A DNA stretch of 64,000 bases from Agromyces rhizosphaerae (GTDB taxonomy: Bacteria; Actinomycetota; Actinomycetes; Actinomycetales; Microbacteriaceae). Shown in pieces: positions 59,235 to 64,000 of the stretch. How positions within the stretch are numbered: position 1 is the first letter of the stretch; the number at the start of each line of letters is the position of its first letter. Both the position numbers and the translations under genes were made by a program. The notes under the pieces were generated by a model, which was not told where the DNA came from, did no database searches, and saw only the letters and a program-made list of their open reading frames with translations. The stretch lies in NCBI RefSeq assembly GCF_027925245.1, contig NZ_BSDP01000001.1, positions 1 through 64,000 of the forward strand, read 5' to 3'.

Positions 59235-60911
59235 CTACGCCTCGATCACGAGCGGAACGAGCATCGGGCGGCGGCGCAGCTTGCGGCTCACCCACCCGCC
59301 GACGGCGCGACGCACGACCTGCTGGAGCGCGTGCGTGTCACGGACGCCGTTGTGCGCCGCATCCGCCAGTGCCTTCTCGATCTTCGGCTTCACGTCGTCG
59401 AACACCTTGTCGTCCTCCGCGAAGCCGCGCGCGTGGATCTCGGGGCCGCTGATGACCCGGCCCGTCGCGGCGTCGACCACGACGATCACCGAGATGAAGC
59501 CCTCCTCGCCGAGGATGCGGCGGTCCTTCAGGTCGGCGTCGGTGATCTCGCCCACGGTCGAGCCGTCGACGTAGACGAAGCCGAGGTCGAGCTGGCCGAC
59601 CTGCCGGACCTGGCCGTCCTTGAGGTCGAAGACGCTGCCGTCCTCGCCGAGGAACACGTTCTTCGCGGGCACGCCCGTGTCGATCGCGAGCGCCGCGTTC
59701 GCGGCCAGGTGGCGGTACTCGCCGTGGATCGGCAGCACGTTCCTCGGCTGCAGGATGTTGTAGCAGTAGAGGAGCTCCCCCGCGGCCGCGTGGCCCGAGA
59801 CGTGCACCTTCGCGTTGGCCTTGTGCACGACGTTCGCGCCGAGCTTGGTGAGTCCGTCGATCACGCGGTAGACCGCGTTCTCGTTGCCCGGGATGAGGCT
59901 CGACGCGAGGATCACCGTGTCGCCCTCGCCGACCTCGATCTGGTGGTCGAGGTTCGCCATGCGGCTGAGCACCGCCATCGGCTCGCCCTGCGACCCGGTC
60001 GACATGTAGACGATCTTGTCGTCGGGGATGTCGCCCGACTTCTTGTAGTCGACCAGCACGCCCTCGGGCACGTGCAGGTAGCCGAGGTCGGCCGCGATCG
60101 TCATGTTGCGCACCATCGAGCGGCCGAGGAGTGCGACGCGGCGGCCGTTCGCGTGCGCGGCGTCGAGCACCTGCTGCACGCGGTGCACGTGGCTCGAGAA
60201 GCTCGCCACGATGACCCGGCGCTCGGCGCGCGAGATGACCTGGTCGAGCACGGGGCCGATCGCGCGCTCGAGCGGCGTGAAGCCCGGGACATCCGCGTTC
60301 GTGGAGTCGACGAGGAACAGGTCGACGCCCTCCTGGCCGAGGCGCGCGAACTCGCGCAGGTCGGTGAGGCGGCCGTCGAGCGGCAACTGGTCCATCTTGA
60401 AGTCGCCGGTCGCGAGCACCTTGCCCGCGCTCGTCGTGATCGCCACCGCGAGCGCATCGGGGATCGAGTGGTTCACCGCGACGAACTCGAGGTCGAACGG
60501 GCCGAGCGACTCGCGCTGGCCCTCCTTCACCGTGAGGCTGTACGGCTGGATGCGGTGCTCCTTGAGCTTCGCCTCCACGAGCGCGAGCGTGAGGCCAGAG
60601 CCGATCAGCGGGATGTCGGCGCGCAGCTTCAGGAGGTACGGCACGGCGCCGATGTGGTCCTCGTGGCCGTGCGTGAGCACGACGCCCACGATGTCGTCGA
60701 GTCGGTCGCGCACGGGCGCGAAGTCGGGCAGGATCAGGTCGACGCCGGGCTGGTGCTCCTCGGGGAAGAGCACGCCGCAGTCGACGATAAGGATCTTGCC
60801 GTCGATCTCGAAGGTGGTCATGTTGCGGCCGACCTCGCCCAGGCCGCCGACGGGGATCACGCGCAGCGTGCCGGGCTCGAGGGGTGCGGGTTCGACGATC
60901 TCGCCCTGCAT
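59235..60911 (-). CDS. rnj: ribonuclease J
   Basis: 558 residues, metallo-beta-lactamase/beta-CASP ribonuclease that acts as 5'-3' exonuclease and endonuclease in RNA decay. The metal site HGHEDH is at 81-86, with further ligands in VNHSIPDA near 158 and ATGDFKMD near 178. The beta-CASP region includes VIVASFSSHVHRVQQVL. The C-terminal domain follows about residue 460. The ATG at 60909-60911 has AGGAGG 5 nt upstream. It follows dapA by 60 bp, the common dapA-rnj order. Confidence 0.96.
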   Translation of the reverse strand: MQGEIVEPAPLEPGTLRVIPVGGLGEVGRNMTTFEIDGKILIVDCGVLFPEEHQPGVDLILPDFAPVRDRLDDIVGVVLTHGHEDHIGAVPYLLKLRADIPLIGSGLTLALVEAKLKEHRIQPYSLTVKEGQRESLGPFDLEFVAVNHSIPDALAVAITTSAGKVLATGDFKMDQLPLDGRLTDLREFARLGQEGVDLFLVDSTNADVPGFTPLERAIGPVLDQVISRAERRVIVASFSSHVHRVQQVLDAAHANGRRVALLGRSMVRNMTIAADLGYLHVPEGVLVDYKKSGDIPDDKIVYMSTGSQGEPMAVLSRMANLDHQIEVGEGDTVILASSLIPGNENAVYRVIDGLTKLGANVVHKANAKVHVSGHAAAGELLYCYNILQPRNVLPIHGEYRHLAANAALAIDTGVPAKNVFLGEDGSVFDLKDGQVRQVGQLDLGFVYVDGSTVGEITDADLKDRRILGEEGFISVIVVVDAATGRVISGPEIHARGFAEDDKVFDDVKPKIEKALADAAHNGVRDTHALQQVVRRAVGGWVSRKLRRRPMLVPLVIEA

Positions 60912-60971
60912 GGGGCCTCCTGTGTTCGGTTGTCTGTGGTGCGGACGGCCCCTCAGGGGCATCCGTCTGTC

Positions 60972-61949
60972 TTATCTGGTGGTGCCGGCGATCTTCGGCA
61001 GCGCGCCGCCCGCGGCGGCGTTGCGGTCGGGCCGGAAGTGGCGGAAGTCGACACCGGGAAGATCGCGCACGAGGTCGATCTCGTCCTCGATGAGTGCAGC
61101 CTCCCACTCCTCGGGCCCGACGAGCGGCAGGCGCACGCGCGGGCTGCCGATGCGGCCGAGGCCGTGGAGGATGTACTTCGCGGCGACCGTGCCGGGCACG
61201 TGCGTCATGGTCGCGCGCACGAGCGGCTCGAGCTGGCGGTGCGCGGCGGTGGCGGTCGCGAGGTCGCCCGCGTTCACCGCGTCGACGATGGTGCGGTACG
61301 GGCCGGGCACGATGTTGGCGGTCACGCCGATGAGCCCGGTCGCGCCGATCGACAGGTGCGGCAGCACGTTCGAGTCGTCGCCCGAGAAGTACATCAGGTC
61401 GGTCTGGTTGAGCACGCGGCTCACCTCGGAGAAGTCGCCCTTGGCGTCCTTGATCGCGAGGATGTTCGGGTGCTTGGCGACGCGCAGGATCGTCTCGTAC
61501 TTGATCGGGACGCCGGTGCGGCCGGGGATGTCGTAGAGGATCACGGGCAGGTCCGTGGCATCCGCCACCATGCGGAAGTGCGTGAGCACGCCCGCCTGCG
61601 TGGGCTTGTTGTAGTACGGCGTGACGATCATGATGCCGTCGGCGCCGGCCTGCTCGCTCTTCTGGTACAGCTCGATGGCGTGCGCGGTCTCGTTCGAGCC
61701 GCCGCCCGTGATGATCTTGGCGCGGCCCGCCGCGACGTCCTTGCCGACCTCGACGAGGCGGATCTTCTCGGGGTCGGTGAGGGTCGAGGTCTCGCCCGTC
61801 GTACCGGTCACGACGATGCCGTCGGCGCCGTTCGCGATCACGTGGTCCATGTGCCGTTCGACCGCGGGCCAGTCGACCTCGCCGTCGGCGGTCATCGGCG
61901 TGACGAGTGCGACGAGCACCTGTCCGAACGGGTTCTCCGGGGAAGTCAC
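60972..61949 (-). CDS. dapA: 4-hydroxy-tetrahydrodipicolinate synthase
   Basis: 325 residues, TIM barrel. It condenses pyruvate with aspartate semialdehyde, the first committed step to diaminopimelate and lysine. The Schiff-base lysine is K167 in LAIKDAKGD; Y139 in ILYDIPGRTGV and TGTTGETSTL near 48-57 complete the site. The tail is about 25 residues longer than enteric DapA. The start is GTG, with TAGCCT 7 nt upstream. Confidence 0.96.
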   Translation of the reverse strand: MTSPENPFGQVLVALVTPMTADGEVDWPAVERHMDHVIANGADGIVVTGTTGETSTLTDPEKIRLVEVGKDVAAGRAKIITGGGSNETAHAIELYQKSEQAGADGIMIVTPYYNKPTQAGVLTHFRMVADATDLPVILYDIPGRTGVPIKYETILRVAKHPNILAIKDAKGDFSEVSRVLNQTDLMYFSGDDSNVLPHLSIGATGLIGVTANIVPGPYRTIVDAVNAGDLATATAAHRQLEPLVRATMTHVPGTVAAKYILHGLGRIGSPRVRLPLVGPEEWEAALIEDEIDLVRDLPGVDFRHFRPDRNAAAGGALPKIAGTTR

Positions 61950-61956
61950 GGGGTAC

Positions 61957-61962
61957 AGGCTA
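61957..61962 (-). promoter_or_regulatory. -10 box of leaderless dapA
   Basis: TAGCCT on the minus strand, 7 nt before the dapA GTG. Confidence 0.45.
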
Positions 61963-62045
61963 TCGCTCCAACGGCCCGCGCCGCGCGCCGCGCTTCGCGT
62001 GCGAACTGAAGGACGAATCGGCCGACACGCCGCTGCCGACCACGC

Positions 62046-62915
62046 TCAGGCGCTGAATCTCCTGCGATCCGCACTCCCCAGGTGGAGGCCGGCGTCGACC
62101 TTGGCCAGGATCGCGGCACGAACCGACGGCCAGTCGTGCACGATCTGCGCGTAGTCGAAGCGCAGCGTGTCGAACCCGAGCGCAGCGGCGGCCGCGTCAC
62201 GGACCAGGTCGCGGTGACGGTTCGACTCGCCGTCGTGGTTCTCGCGCCCGTCGGCCTCGAGGATCAGTCGGTCGCCGATGACGTGGTCCACGCGACCGAC
62301 GGTCGGGATCGCCACCTGCGAGCGGATCCGCAGCCGAAACAGGCGGAGGCGGAACCGCAGCAGGGACTCGAGGCCGCTGTCGGCGTCCCAGCGGGCGTCG
62401 TCGATGAGCGGCCGCGCCCAGGCGGGCACGTGCTCGCGGAGGCGCGCGACCCCGTCCGCGTCGATCCGCTTCAACCGCATCGCCGACTCCAGACACACGA
62501 AGAACTCCTCCGGACCCGCGCACGCGAGCACCTGGCGGAGCACGTCGACGATGGACGCGACGGGTCGGAGCCCGCCGCCGGTCCAGTGCACGACGCACGC
62601 GCAATCGGAGTGCTCGCGCGAACGCCCGGTCGGGGCCATCGACACGTGCAGGCGATCGTCGTCGGTCAGCACCCAGAGCCCGAGGGCTCGGGCCGCCGAC
62701 AGGCAGCCGAGCGCGCCACCGTGGCGGACGGCCTCGGCAGCGTCGGGCGCCAGGTCGGGCACGGCGTAGATCCCCTGGCGGAGCCGTACCACCGCGCCCT
62801 CGTCGACCGCGCGAGCGAGATCGCGACGACCGACGCCTGCCGCGGCGAGCTCTGCGGTGCGCGCGACGCCGCCGAGGTCGCGGCAGGTGCGCTGCACGAG
62901 GTGCGGTTCAGTCAC
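62046..62915 (-). CDS. AbiEi-like winged helix fused to DUF559/Vsr-like nuclease-fold domain
   Basis: 289 residues. The N-terminal part (RDLGGVARTAELAAAGVGRRDLARAVDEGAVVRLRQGIYAV, 12-52) matches the AbiEi-type winged helix of type IV antitoxins. The C-terminal part (DHVIGDRLILEADGRENHD...RDLVRDAAAAALGFDTLRFDYAQIV, about 205-270) resembles DUF559, a very-short-patch-repair-like endonuclease fold with the Glu-Asp metal site in LEADG. No AbiEii-type toxin is adjacent, so a toxin-antitoxin role is unproven. Actinobacteria carry many copies of this fusion; function unknown. GTG at 62913-62915 is the most likely start. Confidence 0.75.
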   Translation of the reverse strand: MTEPHLVQRTCRDLGGVARTAELAAAGVGRRDLARAVDEGAVVRLRQGIYAVPDLAPDAAEAVRHGGALGCLSAARALGLWVLTDDDRLHVSMAPTGRSREHSDCACVVHWTGGGLRPVASIVDVLRQVLACAGPEEFFVCLESAMRLKRIDADGVARLREHVPAWARPLIDDARWDADSGLESLLRFRLRLFRLRIRSQVAIPTVGRVDHVIGDRLILEADGRENHDGESNRHRDLVRDAAAAALGFDTLRFDYAQIVHDWPSVRAAILAKVDAGLHLGSADRRRFSA

Positions 62916-63249
62916 CCGAGCAGGGTGTCGGGTAGCCGACGCCAGTGCGCGTCGGCCGCGTCTCACGCGGAGTTCGGGCGATTCGGGCGGCGGTGGAGGA
63001 GACGATGCGGGGCGACGCGGAGGAGATGTGGGCGGATGCAGGCGGCCCACGCGGCGGGTCGCCGATCGATTCCTACGTTTCGCACGAGGCGGTCAGTGAC
63101 GACGCGAAGCCCGCCGGGTGAAAGGTAGGAGAAGTGGGGAGATGCGAGCGGCGGCCACGGCGTGTCGACGATCGAGTCCTACGTTTCGCGCTCGGCGGGC
63201 TCGGCCGAGCGGGGCCGGCGAGCGACGCGCGCATGCGCGGCGGGGCAGG
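62916..63249. repeat. gene-free stretch with two imperfect direct repeats
   Basis: 334 bp with no credible gene. Copy A covers about 63021-63083 and copy B about 63127-63189, roughly three-quarters identical. Each ends in CGATCGA(T/G)TCCTACGTTTCGC. Copies are about 106 bp apart, head to tail. Behind copy B lies the palindrome GCTCGGCCGAGC. It may be a duplicated extragenic element or operator of the AbiEi-like or fol genes. Confidence 0.6.
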
Positions 63250-63840
63250 TCAGCGGGTGAGGGTGTCGAAGCGGTAGCGGAGGGCGGAGGCGGCCTCGTG
63301 CCAGCCGGAGGCGGGGTCGGATGCGGCGAGGCGCCAGTCCGGGCCGATCGCGGGGGCGCGGGTGTCGCCGTCGATGTCGGCGTCGATGCGCGTCACCTCG
63401 AGGCGGTCGGCGAGGTCGATGGTCTGCCGGTAGAGCTCGGCGCCGCCGATGATCCAGATACGCGCCGGGGGCTCGGGCGCGGCCGTCGCCGACGCGGGTG
63501 GCGCCGCCGCGGCGGACTCGGGCGACGCGGCGGCGAGGGCGAGGGCGGCGGGCACGGATGCGGCGTGCTCGGCGCCGTCGAAGGCGGCCGCCGCGCCGCG
63601 CGAGACCACGATGTTGCGGCGCCCGGGCAGGGGCCGGAACCGCGGGGGCAGCGACTCCCAGGTTCGGCGGCCCATCACGACCGGCGCCCCGCGGGTGAGG
63701 TCCCGGAAGTGCGCGAGGTCCTCGGGGAGGTGCCACGGCATCACGCCGTCGCGGCCGATCACGCCACCACGTGCCTCGGCCCAGATCAGGCCGATCGGCG
63801 GCAGCGCGCGAGGAGCCGCCGGCTCAGGGGCATCCGTCAT
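63250..63840 (-). CDS. folA: dihydrofolate reductase with Ala/Pro-rich insertion
   Basis: 196 residues against about 160-175 usual. It reduces dihydrofolate with [39 protein letters not shown] near 16-49 holds the substrate Asp/Glu; [12 protein letters not shown] near 54 and [12 protein letters not shown] near 128 are conserved. About 25 extra residues ([20 protein letters not shown]) sit just before the IGG strand. The ATG overlaps the thyA stop (ATGA). Confidence 0.94.
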   Translation of the reverse strand: MTDAPEPAAPRALPPIGLIWAEARGGVIGRDGVMPWHLPEDLAHFRDLTRGAPVVMGRRTWESLPPRFRPLPGRRNIVVSRGAAAAFDGAEHAASVPAALALAAASPESAAAAPPASATAAPEPPARIWIIGGAELYRQTIDLADRLEVTRIDADIDGDTRAPAIGPDWRLAASDPASGWHEAASALRYRFDTLTR

Positions 63841-64000
63841 ACCGCCACGGCGGCGCGGATCGCGGGGTGGTGCACGTAGTCGACCACCTCGAGGTCCTCG
63901 AACTCGTAGTCCGAGATCGTCGGGCGGTCGGCGGTGATGCGCAGCGTCGGGTACGGGTACGGGTCGCGCGTGAGCTGCTCGGTCACCTGCTCGACGTGGT
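63837..64000 (-). CDS. thyA: thymidylate synthase, C-terminal fragment (cut by window edge)
   Basis: Only the last 53-54 codons are in the window. They read [17 protein letters not shown], then [20 protein letters not shown], then [15 protein letters not shown] and stop. The ending HHPAIRA-VAV is the ThyA C-terminus that closes over the active site. It makes dTMP and yields dihydrofolate, which FolA recycles; the two genes overlap by four bases. Confidence 0.95.
   Translation of the reverse strand, partial: HVEQVTEQLTRDPYPYPTLRITADRPTISDYEFEDLEVVDYVHHPAIRAAVAV

Noticed and set aside
62046..62915. A complete type IV toxin-antitoxin pair
   Set aside because: Only the AbiEi-like half is recognised; neighbours are dapA and folA, and no AbiEii nucleotidyltransferase is present.

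Overview
This 64-kb window has high GC, very short intergenic gaps and many ATGA/GTGA start-stop overlaps. Its gene order (clgR-DUF3046-recA-recX next to cinA-pgsA-ftsK, lexA beside a LysM gene, Lhr with Nei) and a 16S-23S spacer without tRNA point to a high-GC Gram-positive, most likely family Microbacteriaceae of the Actinobacteria. It reads as ordinary chromosome: I found no insertion sequence, prophage, CRISPR array or tRNA.

Layout. 0-5.6 kb: one rRNA operon on the minus strand (16S, 23S, 5S). 5.6-18.3 kb: a CoA-transferase gene whose frame runs into the rRNA promoter, tyrS, a plus-strand SatD-like/membrane-protein pair, a cupin, a 3-methyladenine glycosylase, the arginine cluster argCJBDFH (no argR or argG) and a DUF1801 gene. 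18.3-29.1 kb: pheST, a glutamate-type ABC importer (gluABCD), a SpoU rRNA methylase, infC-rpmI-rplT, a DUF1844 gene and a Nei-type glycosylase. 29.1-39.3 kb: a long Lhr helicase, a PLP decarboxylase, an SseB protein and hisC-hisB-hisH-priA. 39.3-46.6 kb: an SOS pair (LysM division inhibitor and lexA), metF-metE with a frameshifted metE, hflX, and a divergent methyltransferase. 46.6-58.6 kb: miaB-miaA-dapF, an ABC exporter, recX-recA, DUF3046, clgR, cinA, pgsA and ftsK. 58.6-64 kb: a GNAT enzyme, RNase J, dapA, an AbiEi/DUF559 protein, folA and the 3' end of thyA.

Functional links. The arginine and histidine enzymes form near-complete pathway runs. LexA, RecA, RecX and the LysM inhibitor form an SOS circuit, with recognisable LexA boxes at recA and lexA and a weaker one at the LysM gene. 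ClgR, CinA, PgsA and FtsK form a conserved actinobacterial neighbourhood. DapA and DapF feed lysine and peptidoglycan; ThyA and FolA feed thymidylate; MetE and MetF form the terminal methionine branch.

Main oddities: many start codons preceded at exactly 6-8 nt by a TANNNT box (leaderless mRNAs); an AUC start for infC and a probable CTG start for the glycosylase; a one-base frameshift in metE; a strong excess of the octamer CGGATGCC in both orientations; and the poorly characterised SatD/membrane-protein operon with its own palindromic operator.
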